Part shown: positions 8,210 through 16,717 of the stretch, piece by piece | How positions within the stretch are numbered: the stretch's first letter is position 1 | Layout: each line of letters starts with the position of its first letter | Origin: JBBSBY01 sp038205805 | GTDB taxonomy: Bacteria > Desulfobacterota > Desulfomonilia > Desulfomonilales > Desulfomonilaceae | Length of the DNA: 39,997 bases | Reading direction: 5' to 3' | Assembly: GCA_038205805.1 (NCBI GenBank) | Contig: JBBRBO010000021.1 | Span: forward strand, 1-39,997 | The notes under the pieces: generated by a model | What the model was told of the DNA's origin: nothing | The model's input: the letters and a program-made list of their open reading frames with translations, nothing else | The model's database searches: none | Position numbers and translations under genes: made by a program

Positions 8210-8872
8210 ATGTGGATGACTCGTGAAGCAATAGCGGAAAAACTCGGGATAGTGCCGAATAGTGTGCGTGGCAAAGTACAAAAAGGCCAAATTGAACGAA
8301 AAGTTGAAGACGGAAAGAATTATTATAGGGTAGCCGGCGAATCCAAGGTCGAGGAAACGCCCCGCGTTTCGGCGCCGCCGAAAAAAGGACCCACTCCGCA
8401 ACCCGTTGTACATCGGCCTATGGAAATTGCAACACCTCCTCCGCCGCCACGACCTGCAGTGACACGATCCGGAGAATTTGATCCGAAGCAAACCCTTCTG
8501 GATCAAATAGCCGAGCTTCGGTTGGACCGCGGCATTGACGCCATCGAAAAGGGTGATGAAATCGATTTGGCCACAGGTGAAATCTCCAGGGAATTGGACG
8601 CAAAGATCTCAGCTCGGCACTTCAAGCGATTAAAGGAAATAGAGGACGCGCTCGAACGAATCAAAAGCGGCGATTACGGCGCTTGTGAGGATTGCGCTGA
8701 GCCCATCCCCGTGCAGAGACTCAAGCTCTTTCCCGCGGCTCGACTTTGCGTGCGTTGCCAAGAGGAAATGGATCAATACGAGAAGTTCAGAGACAACCAG
8801 GGCGGCTTACGAGGAGGCGCCTGGCGAGATGAACCTGCAGACGCCGGCGGTTATCGCGCTGTGGAAGACTAG
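8210..8872 (+). CDS. DksA/TraR-type C4 zinc-finger protein with an N-terminal helix-turn-helix
   Basis: 220 residues, preceded by AAGGAG. Residues 1-42 look like a small DNA-binding helix-turn-helix (MTREAIAEKLGIVPNSVRG and a basic tail GQIERK). Residues 48-90 are a Pro-rich linker. Residues 95-155 form a charged helical hairpin, and Cys at about 159, 162, 180 and 183 (CEDC, CVRC) make the C4 zinc finger seen in DksA/TraR proteins, which bind RNA polymerase through its secondary channel. The domain order is odd, since DksA normally has no HTH; the protein may recruit or tune polymerase at specific sites (inference). A family 1 repeat begins 45 bases after the stop. Confidence 0.8.
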   Translation: MWMTREAIAEKLGIVPNSVRGKVQKGQIERKVEDGKNYYRVAGESKVEETPRVSAPPKKGPTPQPVVHRPMEIATPPPPPRPAVTRSGEFDPKQTLLDQIAELRLDRGIDAIEKGDEIDLATGEISRELDAKISARHFKRLKEIEDALERIKSGDYGACEDCAEPIPVQRLKLFPAARLCVRCQEEMDQYEKFRDNQGGLRGGAWRDEPADAGGYRAVED

Positions 8873-8916
8873 ACGCACGGGCGTGAGCGTTTTATTCAAA
8901 CCCGACGAATCGAATC

Positions 8917-9294
8917 ATACCGATGCGCTATCAAAGAAGTAATATTAGGGAGAACCTTCTTGATGAAAGAAGGATTCTCCCCAACCCCCTCTCCAAGAAC
9001 GACCATGACTTATCGTCACAACGAAGTATGAAAGTATCCAATGATTTGGAATGCTTTTAGGATTAAACCTCCTGTATCCCCCTTGTCGGGGGGATGTACG
9101 GATACTGCCCTACAACTCTTTAACTCGCAGCCGACGCTTACCACCCTGACAATTTGCATTCCCGAAACCCGCTTTTCTCACGGAACAAATGCCGCTTTCG
9201 GCGATTATCACACGCTTCTCAAGAACGAGGTTGGAAAAACCTGCTTTACAACAAAAGCTGCGCCTATCTTACTTTTCTGAAAGCACATTAGTAT
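8917..9294 (+). repeat. Family 1 repeat copy B, carrying a nested insertion
   Basis: Ends are ATACCGATGCGC and GCACATTAGTAT. The family sequence is interrupted after CTCTCCAAG at about 9000 by about 150 foreign bases and resumes with the CCCGAAACCCGCTTTTCTC hairpin near 9160. The insert (about 9001-9150) shares blocks with the insert in copy E at the same internal site. The copy lies just 3' of the HTH/DksA-type gene. Confidence 0.8.
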
Positions 9295-9352
9295 CATTCG
9301 TGCCGGCGGTGAACCGAAGCCCGCTTCAAAGAGAATGGCGTTCCTGAATACG

Positions 9353-9377
9353 GAGGCCCTGCACAGGGTCTCTTTTT
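9353..9377 (+). terminator. Rho-independent terminator downstream of copy B
   Basis: GAGGCCCT at 9353-9360 pairs with AGGGTCTC at 9365-9372 (one G-T pair) over a GCAC loop, followed by five T. It is a good intrinsic terminator; the nearest upstream plus-strand gene is the HTH/DksA-type gene 480 bases away, so its transcript would include repeat copy B. Confidence 0.45.
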
Positions 9378-9473
9378 GGTTCTCATTTCGCCGACGCTGC
9401 TTGTTGGTTCGGCGCCCGTCCACCAGGAACTCTACAACGATTTGAATAAACGCAGGAAAACCGGCGCCGTCTT

Positions 9474-9690
9474 ATACCAATGCGCAGCCAAAGAAGTAAT
9501 ATCGGGGAGAACCTTCTTGAAAGAAGGCTTCTCCCCCAACCCCACTCCAAGAACTTTTAAATGGCCGAAACCGGCTTTTCTCAAGGAGAAAAGGCCGCTT
9601 TCGGCATATTAAACATTCTCAGATAGACGTCGAAAAAACCTACCTTCCCAAAAAGAGTCATCACCAATGTTACTCGTTGGAAAGCACTTT
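9474..9690 (+). repeat. Family 1 repeat copy D
   Basis: Starts ATACCAATGCGCAGCC. Its first 136 bases match 39862-39997 with two mismatches, so D and M belong to one subtype (GGCCGAAACC...AAGGCCGCTTTCGGC hairpin). The right end, near AAAGCACTT, is degenerate. It lies just beyond the 3' end of the beta-oxidation fusion gene. Confidence 0.8.
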
Positions 9691-9711
9691 GCTCTTAATC
9701 ATTCCTAGCGG

Positions 9712-11712
9712 CTATTTGTGGATGAATTCCGCTTTTGTGCGGGCGCCTTTTTCCACGAAGGTCTTGAGGCCGATGGGGGTGTCCTGGGTGGTCCAGCACT
9801 CACCGAAGCGTTTGGCTTCGTTCTTAAGGCCGTTCTCCAGGGTCATCTTCCCGCCTTCAAGGATAGCGAGCACGGCCAACCTGTCGATCACCTTGGAATG
9901 GTGACCTATGTCTATATCCGGGAGGCTATCCGGAGCGTCGGGCAAGGGTCCGGTTTCCATTTGCTTCACTCGGGAGCGTCCGTCGGCTATTTCACGGGCC
10001 AACTCTATGGCTCGGGGGAGGACGTCGCCTTCCACCAGCTCGTTGACGAGGCCGTATTCCAAGGCCGCCTCGCCGGAAATGGGGTCCGCCGTGCGGATCA
10101 TGTGGGCCGCTCGCTCGAAGCCCACAAGCCTTGGGAGCCGCTGGGTTCCGCCCATGCCTGGGATAAGTCCCAGGTTGACTTCGGGTTGACCTGCAAACAT
10201 CTTCAGTCCCTTGGGAGCCACTCTGGCCGTGCAGCACATGGCCAATTCGCACCCGCCGCCGAACATGAGGCCGTTTATCGCGCCCACAACAGGTTTACCC
10301 AATTCCTCGAGGCGACCGGAGGCAAGCTGTCCCTTGCGGGCAAATGCCTCACCCTGGGCGGGCTCGCTCAAGTTGGACATTTCCTTGATGTCCGCGCCGG
10401 CCACAAACGCCTTGGCGCCGAACCCCGCCACCACTGCCGCTTTGATCGAGGGATCGGTCTGGATCACGTGACAATAGCGCTCCAGCTCTTTGAAGACCTT
10501 TGTGTTGAGCGCATTGAGGGCTTTGGGCCGCCGAATGGTGATAACGCCCACATCGTCTTCCCGATGGAAGGTCACGTCGAGAATTTCCCACAGGGCGCCT
10601 GAAGAGGCTTGGCCGCTCAGGGTGGTTGGGATCGGCATGTCATTGTATCCCTTGAGGTAATCGGACACGAGGGCGAGGCTCTTGTCGAGTCCCATGCTGT
10701 TCATCAGCGTGAACGGCGACTTCATCCCAAGCCCAAGGGTCAACAAAAGGTCCAGGTCCGTGGGGGTGATGATTCGCGCATCCAGGACATTTCCCACAAG
10801 GGCGAAGTAGGCGGCGAGTAGTTGCTCTTGGACGGCGCTGCCTTTGTTGGGGGGCAGTTCCGTCGCTTCAGCGCCCGCTTTTTGCGTAACGTCGGCAAGG
10901 TTGGTCGGGACCTTAAACCACGGGCCGAGCTTTTCGCTCATCTCCTTGAGCACCGATTCCGAAGCGTTCGCCCCGCGCATGGTCGCTGCGGCAAGAGGCC
11001 CGAAAGCCGTTCCCAGGGTCTTCTTGGCCACGGCGTCCACTTGTGCGGGCTCAGCCAATCCCGACTCAACGCAGCGAATCCCCGCCACCAGCAGGCCCTC
11101 CAGCACGGGAGCTGCGGCGAACCCGAACCTTGATCCCTCACGAATGGGGATTTTGCCCAAGGTTTCGTGGAAACGCATGACGAATTCTGTGATATTGGGG
11201 TTCGTGTCTTGGCCTGGAACCACTTCTACGAGCATATTGCGGTCCGCAGGGGACAAATAGTTCACACACAAGGCTCGGCCCTTGGATTGCAATTCGGCGA
11301 ACAGAGCCTCGGGTTGTGTAAGCCCGGTGTTACTCAGGAGGATCGCCGAGGCGTGGATAACGTTTTCCACCTGTTTCAGCGCATGGATCTTCTGGTTCGG
11401 GTCTTCCCCCAGGGCTTCCACGACGAGATCAGCTTCTTTAAGATCATCCAGATTCACGCTGAACGTGATGCGGCCCTTTGCGGCCTCGACGTCCTTGGGT
11501 TTGTACGCGCCGCTTTCAGCCGCCTTGTCCACCTTCTTGTGGAGGCCGGCCTTGGCGTTGTCCAATGCCTCCTCGGTGGAGTCCACGATGAGTACGTTTA
11601 CTCCGAAGGGCTGGAGGGCTTTCACAAAGAAAAGAGCCAAGTCCGGACCGGATCGACCCGAGCCGATAATACCCACAGTGCTTATAGTGCGATTACGAAA
11701 GGCGAATCCCAT
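9712..11712 (-). CDS. 3-hydroxyacyl-CoA dehydrogenase / enoyl-CoA hydratase fusion protein
   Basis: 666 residues from the ATG at 11712, which follows GGAAGGAGG; a TTG further out lies inside that site and is unlikely. Residues about 10-200 form the NAD-binding dehydrogenase domain (GIIGSGRSG, then DLVVEALGED, SNTG, LVEVVPG), about 200-370 the all-helical dehydrogenase parts, and about 380-600 a crotonase domain (AGADIKEM oxyanion-hole segment, GGGCELAM with Glu near 489, PEVNLGLIPGMGG with Glu near 511). The hydratase half keeps both catalytic Glu. In the dehydrogenase half the usual catalytic His (in the family motif HFFNP) is Asn near 151 (VNYLSP). The protein would act in beta-oxidation of a CoA thioester; domain order is dehydrogenase first, the reverse of FadB. 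It stands alone, without a thiolase beside it. Confidence 0.88.
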   Translation of the reverse strand: MGFAFRNRTISTVGIIGSGRSGPDLALFFVKALQPFGVNVLIVDSTEEALDNAKAGLHKKVDKAAESGAYKPKDVEAAKGRITFSVNLDDLKEADLVVEALGEDPNQKIHALKQVENVIHASAILLSNTGLTQPEALFAELQSKGRALCVNYLSPADRNMLVEVVPGQDTNPNITEFVMRFHETLGKIPIREGSRFGFAAAPVLEGLLVAGIRCVESGLAEPAQVDAVAKKTLGTAFGPLAAATMRGANASESVLKEMSEKLGPWFKVPTNLADVTQKAGAEATELPPNKGSAVQEQLLAAYFALVGNVLDARIITPTDLDLLLTLGLGMKSPFTLMNSMGLDKSLALVSDYLKGYNDMPIPTTLSGQASSGALWEILDVTFHREDDVGVITIRRPKALNALNTKVFKELERYCHVIQTDPSIKAAVVAGFGAKAFVAGADIKEMSNLSEPAQGEAFARKGQLASGRLEELGKPVVGAINGLMFGGGCELAMCCTARVAPKGLKMFAGQPEVNLGLIPGMGGTQRLPRLVGFERAAHMIRTADPISGEAALEYGLVNELVEGDVLPRAIELAREIADGRSRVKQMETGPLPDAPDSLPDIDIGHHSKVIDRLAVLAILEGGKMTLENGLKNEAKRFGECWTTQDTPIGLKTFVEKGARTKAEFIHK

Positions 11713-11863
11713 AACCTTCCAACCTCCTTCCAATAAAGTGAAACATTAGTATACATGAAGAATAACCGTTCACGAACAACGTACACGCTTTGTAACGAGG
11801 TACGGCGTCTCAGGGAGACGTGACGCCGGTCTCAAGAGAAACGTACGCGGCCGCCGAGGCGCT

Positions 11864-12145
11864 TTACCGTTTGCGCATCCCGTACACGGGCATGGTCACG
11901 GCTTCGGATCGGCACTTTGGGCAGCGGCTCGGGGGCTTGAGCTTTCTTCTATCTTTGAACACAAAGCCACAATCGAGACACTCGGCCGGTCGTGCGATGA
12001 TCCCTTTGGGACCGGGCGCGGACTTTTCCACGTGGGCAAGATGGTCGTACAGGTCCTTCTCACTTACGCTGAGCAGCTGGGAGAGGTCCCGCGCAGCATA
12101 GTCGCCCAATTCGAGAAGTTCACGTATGCGCCGCCGAATGGTCAT
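11864..12145 (-). CDS. Small helix-turn-helix / zinc-ribbon putative transcriptional regulator
   Basis: 93 residues. Residues about 3-42 form a winged-helix-like HTH (MTIRRRIRELLE, SQLLSVSEKDLYDHLAHVEKS), and the C-terminal half is a zinc ribbon with Cys near 56, 59, 75 and 78 (CLDCGF, CPKC) and a basic stretch between. This arrangement is known from small predicted archaeal and bacterial regulators. The ribosome-binding site is weak, and family 1 copy E begins six bases before the ATG on the other side, so the repeat is the whole upstream region of this gene. Confidence 0.75.
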   Translation of the reverse strand: MTIRRRIRELLELGDYAARDLSQLLSVSEKDLYDHLAHVEKSAPGPKGIIARPAECLDCGFVFKDRRKLKPPSRCPKCRSEAVTMPVYGMRKR

Positions 12146-12150
12146 GCGTC

Positions 12151-12602
12151 ATACCAATGCGTGATCAAAGAAGTAAAATTGAGGAGAACCTTCTTGAAAG
12201 AAGGCTTCTCCCCGAACCCTTCTCCAAGACCGACCATGACGTATCGTCACGACGAAGCATGAAAGTATCTGAGAATTAGGATTAAACCCCCTGTATCTCC
12301 CTTATCAGGGACATGTACGGATACCGCCACACAACCCTTTACCCCGGAACCGACGCTTACCCCCCTGATAAGGGGGGTTGGGGGGTTTTCTACTCCCATA
12401 CGGCCATTCCTTCCATGTGGTCGTTGTACGTCGTATCCGGGACGCGAGACTTTCATGCGAACTTCGCAATTGCCGAAACCGGCTTTTCTCAAAGACAAAA
12501 TGTCGCTTTCGGCGATTGTCTCACATTTTTTAGAATGAGATTGGAAAAACCTGCTTTGTAAAAAAGCTCCGCCGATCATACTTTTTTGAAAGCACATCGG
12601 TA
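12151..12602 (+). repeat. Family 1 repeat copy E, carrying a nested insertion
   Basis: Ends are ATACCAATGCGT and GCACATCGGTA. Family sequence runs to about 12230, then about 229 unrelated bases, then resumes at TTCGCAATTGCCGAAACC (about 12463). The insert contains CTTATCAGGG and, inverted, CCCTGATAAGGGGGG, and GCATGAAAGT near its start with the complement ACTTTCATGC near its end, so it has its own inverted structure. The insert site equals that of copy B. Confidence 0.8.
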
Positions 12603-13306
12603 GCATTCCGTATTCAAAGATTACTTCACTAGGGCCGGGAACGACCGGCGTCCCCTGTGGTTGCAAAATTCACACCCGCAACCCCCGTCCAATCCTGGAG
12701 AAGGGGCTTTCCGCTCGCCTGATTTAGGGAATGGGCGAGGGAACGGGTCTGCTTAGCCGTGGGGTGCGGGCGCCGTTTTGCGGCTATTCCCCTACATTAG
12801 CGCCTGTGTTCCGAACTCCACTTTACAAAACGATCTCTACCATTCTTACCGCTTTACGAGCGAATTGGTAGTAGTTCTCTTGCTGCGCATACCTCACCAC
12901 TTCACCTCAGCCACGCGCGCCGTTTTCGTATAAGAGGCGTATCAGCCGGCGCTCGAGGCTCAAGGGAATGCGTGAGATAGCAGTTTGTGATGATTCACCG
13001 ATTTGAGGAGGCTCTGGGCCTGGTGAAGGCTTCTGGAGAGACTCATTTGCCCTCCGGAACCGCCCCATAGGTGATTACAAATAGTTGTATAGTCCGTGGT
13101 GAATGGTTACCGCTTGTTTAGACCAACTAATAGGGCGCCGTCGCTTTGAGGTACAGCGTCTAGTTTTAATCATAGAGAACACATGTTTTCTTGTCAAGCC
13201 AAAAAAGTAAAATCCCATATAGAGCCACGAAAACGATAGTATCACATGCGCTCCCGCTTTTCTTGAAGGCGGATCGGTAGAATACGGACAGAGATCGACG
13301 CACATC
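12603..13306. other. Gene-free region with one family 2 repeat
   Basis: No frame here has both a plausible start site and protein-like composition on either strand. A family 2 repeat is at 12987-13110. The rest shows no tRNA cloverleaf, terminator or strong promoter that I could find. Confidence 0.4.
12987..13110 (-). repeat. Family 2 palindromic repeat, long form
   Basis: Begins GTGATGATTCACCG and ends GTGGTGAATGGTTAC, 124 bases. The centre GGAGAGACTCATTTGCCCTCC is a decayed version of the central hairpin. The unit resembles that at 37748-37869 (shared CCGCCCCATAGGTGATT block). Confidence 0.6.
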
Positions 13307-13918
13307 CTACTCTTTTTCCTGCCGATGCAGCGCCCAATCCGCGAACATGCGCAGGGCATTTCCCCTGTGGCTGACCTTGTTCTTGTCCTCGCGCGACATT
13401 TCGCCAAAAGTCATGCCGGCCGGTTCATAGAAGAAAATCGGGTCGTAGCCGAAGCCTCCGGCGCCGCGGGGTTCTCGTGTAATGAAACCTTCGCATTCAG
13501 CGTGGAAGACGTGCCGAGCGCCGTCGGGGCTTACGAACGCCAACACGCACACAAACCGAGCCGTGCGCAGTTCATCCGAGACGTTCCGCATCTCGTGGAG
13601 TATCTTGCGGTATTTGTCCTCGTCGCTTGCGTTCTCGCCGGCGTATCGTGAGGAATGCACGCCCGGTCTGCCGTTCAAGGCATTTACCACGAGCCCCGAG
13701 TCATCGGCCAGGGTGGGCAATCCCGTCGCTTCCGATATGGTCTGGGCCTTCTTCAGGGCGTTGTCCTCGAAGGTGAAGCCGTCCTCCTCCACATCAGGTA
13801 TCTCGGGGAAGGCGTTCATGGAGAGAAAGGTAATGTTCAATTGCGCCGTCAAATCGGCTATCTCGCGTACCTTGCCCTCATTGCGAGTGGCCACCACAAT
13901 CTGCATATCATTCTTCAT
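13307..13918 (-). CDS. rdgB: dITP/XTP pyrophosphatase (RdgB/HAM1 family)
   Basis: 203 residues, the family size. The enzyme hydrolyses non-canonical purine triphosphates (dITP, XTP) to monophosphates, keeping them out of DNA and RNA. Diagnostic stretches: VVATRNEGKVREI near residue 8, FEDNALKKA, the LADDSGLVV active-site Asp pair at about 72-73, GVHSSRYAG, GFGYDPIFF and the C-terminal SHRGNALRMF. The ATG at 13918 has GAGG five bases upstream. Repeat copy F begins 20 bases upstream of the start. Confidence 0.95.
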   Translation of the reverse strand: MKNDMQIVVATRNEGKVREIADLTAQLNITFLSMNAFPEIPDVEEDGFTFEDNALKKAQTISEATGLPTLADDSGLVVNALNGRPGVHSSRYAGENASDEDKYRKILHEMRNVSDELRTARFVCVLAFVSPDGARHVFHAECEGFITREPRGAGGFGYDPIFFYEPAGMTFGEMSREDKNKVSHRGNALRMFADWALHRQEKE

Positions 13919-13937
13919 AGCGCCTCAATGTATAGCA

Positions 13938-14270
13938 ATACCAATAGTGGACCAAAAACAAAAAGGTATTATTGGGGAGAACTTTCTTGAAAGAAGTCTC
14001 TCCCCAAACCCCTATAAGCGCTAACTTAAGAGTTGTAACTACATGAAATTATTAAAACCGGTAATTCAAAATCCGTAATGATTTCCACTTAAAGTTACTG
14101 CTTATGCCCCAAACCCCTCTCCCAGAACTTTTGCACTTGCCGAAACCGGCTTTTCTCAAGGAGAAAATGCCGCTTGCGGCGATTAGCAAAATTTACCGGA
14201 AAGAAGTTGGAAAAACCTGCTTTGCAATAAAAGCTCCGCCGATCTTATTTTTTTGAAAGCACATCAATAT
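13938..14270 (+). repeat. Family 1 repeat copy F, interrupted by a 92-bp nested element
   Basis: Ends are ATACCAATAGTGG and GCACATCAATAT. The family sequence is split inside its CCCCAAACCCCT stretch by the element at 14014-14105; that 12-base stretch is present on both sides of the insert. Confidence 0.8.
14014..14105. mobile_element. 92-bp miniature element with terminal inverted repeats, inserted in repeat copy F
   Basis: The left end ATAAGCGCTAACTTAAG and the right end CTTAAAGTTACTGCTTAT are inverted copies (15 or more of 17-18 bases pair). The interior is AT-rich and non-coding. CCCCAAACCCCT occurs immediately left (14002-14013) and one base right (14107-14118), which fits a 12-base target duplication. 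The host repeat in other copies has this 12-mer only once, proving insertion. No transposase is encoded, so it would depend on one supplied in trans. Confidence 0.7.
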
Positions 14271-14314
14271 ATCTTTCCGCCTTGATAATGCTCCACCCCG
14301 AGTATTCGGTAGTG

Positions 14315-16717
14315 TCACTGTGGACCCATGGAAAACTTGGGCGCCGTCGTCGGTTTGAAGAGCACCGTATTCGTTGCGGATCTCCCCGGCTCATGACCGA
14401 ACATCGGATCACGAGTGAGCCGCCCGCCGAGCCACAACCCGATCTGGTCCTTGTAGTTGCTCGAGAAAAAGTGTGCTGAACTCCCCAGGGACGAGACCCC
14501 GTACCCCTGTGGAGGGTCGGTCATCTCCTTCACTTCCTTGAGGGTCACGCCTTCCGTGATCTCACGGCGATACGGGCCTACGGAATCAGCGTAGTTGATG
14601 GCGTCCCAGCCGCCGTTGAGCGAAACGGGACCCACATTGTAGAGGCTTTCCAGGAACCGCGACCGTGAGGCAAGGGGATGATTCAAGCGCAAGGAGCGCA
14701 TATCCCCCAGCTTCCAGCGTTTTATGGAATCGCCCATAAAAGAGCCGCCCTCCGTCAGGCCGGAGGTGAGGGCCTTACGGAAGATCTCCGTGCGTTCCGG
14801 GTCATCCAAGCTTTCGACGGTGGTTTGCACAAACCGCGCTCGCGCCGCCTCGTCCAAACCCGGGACGGAAATTTCAGCTCCGAGAGCTCGCCGGGTGAGG
14901 CCTCGTTCCAGGGCGCGATACCACAAGGTGAATACCGCCGCGGCCGTGGAATCCTTGTTCAGTCGGTAATCCCACGCAGCCAACATCTTCAGGACATCGG
15001 CCTCCTTACCTTTGACCTTGGACCCCAATGTCGTGACGAGAACCGGTGTTAAAAGGGCCGCCGAGGGGGAATATGTGTCGTTCTGAATAGCCTGAAAGCT
15101 CTCCTTGGAATGCTCGGTAGTATTGGATAGGAGTTCCAGTAGCCGCTGACGCCGCGCCTCATCATCCCAAAACGAGCCCATGAACACGGGGTTATCCGAT
15201 CCTCCCGGTCGTGAGCCGCCCACAAGGGCAACGCCTGAGGATGTGTTGCGGTAGACCGGGGTATCCGCGAAATTGAGGAATCCCTGCCAATCGTGAACCC
15301 CGGTCCATGCCGGCATGGGGATAAGACCGTCGCTGCCGGCGCATCGCACCGGGAGCTTGCCGGCGTTGACTCCGCCGAACGAGCCTTCTTCTCCGGCCCA
15401 TACCACGCTCATACACGGATTGACGAGATCCTTCAGGCCGGCTTGGAGTTCCTTATGATTAAGGCTCCTGTTCAGCTTGTACAGGGCGCCGGAAAGCCCC
15501 AAACCTTCGGCCCCGGCCCATCGTAGGGACAATGCGGCTTTATCCGTGACCGTGGTCACAAGGGGGCCTGTCGCCGTGGAGATGATCGAGCGAGTTTCCG
15601 AACCACCGCCTCGCAATTGGTACGTCTCGGAATGGGCGGCGATCTTCTTCCAGCGGTCGATCTTCCAGTAGACGGTGGGCTCGTCGCTGTCCAAGACCTC
15701 GACGAAGAGATCCGCGTCGTCCACGGGTGAGAGCACGCACGCCCAGCTAAGGTGTTGATTGGCCCCTACCAGGGCGTATGGCGTTCCGGGGATGAAGGCG
15801 CCGGATACCTCGAAGTTCTTGGCCGTAATAGCGGCTTTGTACCAGAAACCCGGCGCCGAGAAGGTCTGATACACGGAACAACCCAGCATGGCCCTGCCTG
15901 CGCGCGTCTTGGTCCGGCCGACACTCCAGGCATACCCTCCTCGTAAACCGGGGAAGAACGGATGCGCTGCGGCGCCTTGGGAGAACAGTGCCCCCTTGAG
16001 TTCCATGCCGGTCAGTTGCGGGACGACAATGGGGTCGGGCGCGGCAAAATCCGGGGCCAGGAAGGCCAGGGTCTTGTCCTTGCCGAATCGCGTCAAGAGC
16101 TGAGCCGCAACGGGATCAATCCGGATTGCAGCCGAGCTTTCCACGGCCAAGGCAAAGAGGATGGCTTGCACATCCGCGATGGTGAAGGGTTCGGGCCTGT
16201 ACTCCAGGAGAGAGAACTCCACGGGCAGTTTCGCCAAATGCAGGTTGATGTAGCGATTCACACCAAAGACAAAGCGTTCGAGCCACTTGCGTTCAGCCGG
16301 GTCCGCGGGAGCTTCGAATCTGCGACCGTTTCGGAGGGTCCGCATGAGATGATCGCCGTTCAGAGCCTCGTACCCGAAGATTTCCGAGAGCCTGCCGTGG
16401 CCCGTACGGCGCAGGTAATCCATCTGCCAGAGTCGATCCTGAGCCATGACATAGCCCAGCACCGCAGCTACGTCGTCACTATTCTCGCCGTAGATCGCCG
16501 GGGCGCCGTTTATATCCCGACAAACGGTGACTTCGCCGATGAGGCCGGCCACCGGCACAATGGGCTTACTGTCCGGGAGCAGCGACATCACGAACAAATA
16601 CATCCAAATGGCCGCGGCGCCGGCAAGGAGTATGAACACCGCCGGAATCAGTGTGAAGAACCGCAGCAGCCAGTCCGAGTCCATCTCAAGCTTTTGAAAG
16701 GACTTTAAGTAACTCAA
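14315..16717 (-). CDS. Penicillin-acylase family (S45) protein lacking the Ser nucleophile
   Basis: 800 residues. Residues 18-45 are a hydrophobic anchor, so the rest is probably periplasmic. The N-terminal part matches the alpha region of the family (VTVCRDINGAP, GYVMAQDRLWQMD, GHGRLSEI). The family precursor is normally cut autocatalytically before a Ser in a motif like GSNNWVVSG. Here the aligned stretch is RGGYAWSVGRT, with Gly near residue 261 where the Ser, Thr or Cys nucleophile should be, and the following ANDPH-type motif is also lost. So it is probably neither processed nor an active amidase. Start is a TTG at 16717, with GGGAGGGG seven bases upstream, and TTGA overlaps the MeaB stop, implying translational coupling. 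A start at 16684 (ATG) is the alternative. Confidence 0.85.
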   Translation of the reverse strand: MSYLKSFQKLEMDSDWLLRFFTLIPAVFILLAGAAAIWMYLFVMSLLPDSKPIVPVAGLIGEVTVCRDINGAPAIYGENSDDVAAVLGYVMAQDRLWQMDYLRRTGHGRLSEIFGYEALNGDHLMRTLRNGRRFEAPADPAERKWLERFVFGVNRYINLHLAKLPVEFSLLEYRPEPFTIADVQAILFALAVESSAAIRIDPVAAQLLTRFGKDKTLAFLAPDFAAPDPIVVPQLTGMELKGALFSQGAAAHPFFPGLRGGYAWSVGRTKTRAGRAMLGCSVYQTFSAPGFWYKAAITAKNFEVSGAFIPGTPYALVGANQHLSWACVLSPVDDADLFVEVLDSDEPTVYWKIDRWKKIAAHSETYQLRGGGSETRSIISTATGPLVTTVTDKAALSLRWAGAEGLGLSGALYKLNRSLNHKELQAGLKDLVNPCMSVVWAGEEGSFGGVNAGKLPVRCAGSDGLIPMPAWTGVHDWQGFLNFADTPVYRNTSSGVALVGGSRPGGSDNPVFMGSFWDDEARRQRLLELLSNTTEHSKESFQAIQNDTYSPSAALLTPVLVTTLGSKVKGKEADVLKMLAAWDYRLNKDSTAAAVFTLWYRALERGLTRRALGAEISVPGLDEAARARFVQTTVESLDDPERTEIFRKALTSGLTEGGSFMGDSIKRWKLGDMRSLRLNHPLASRSRFLESLYNVGPVSLNGGWDAINYADSVGPYRREITEGVTLKEVKEMTDPPQGYGVSSLGSSAHFFSSNYKDQIGLWLGGRLTRDPMFGHEPGRSATNTVLFKPTTAPKFSMGPQ

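Noticed and set aside
9718..10602. A 294-codon open frame on the plus strand, opposite the beta-oxidation fusion gene
   Set aside because: It is the complement of a well-supported conserved gene, has no ribosome-binding site of note and encodes no recognisable motif; it is the usual open antisense frame in GC-rich coding DNA.
13075..13407. A 110-codon open frame overlapping the 3' end of rdgB
   Set aside because: It overlaps the conserved rdgB coding sequence on the same strand in another frame, is Arg/Cys-rich in a way typical of frame shadows and runs through a family 2 repeat.
15962..16708. A 248-codon open frame opposite the acylase-like gene, and a 255-codon one at 16966-17733 opposite meaB
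   Set aside because: Both are antisense shadows of the minus-strand operon, which has clear family motifs and coupled start/stop signals.
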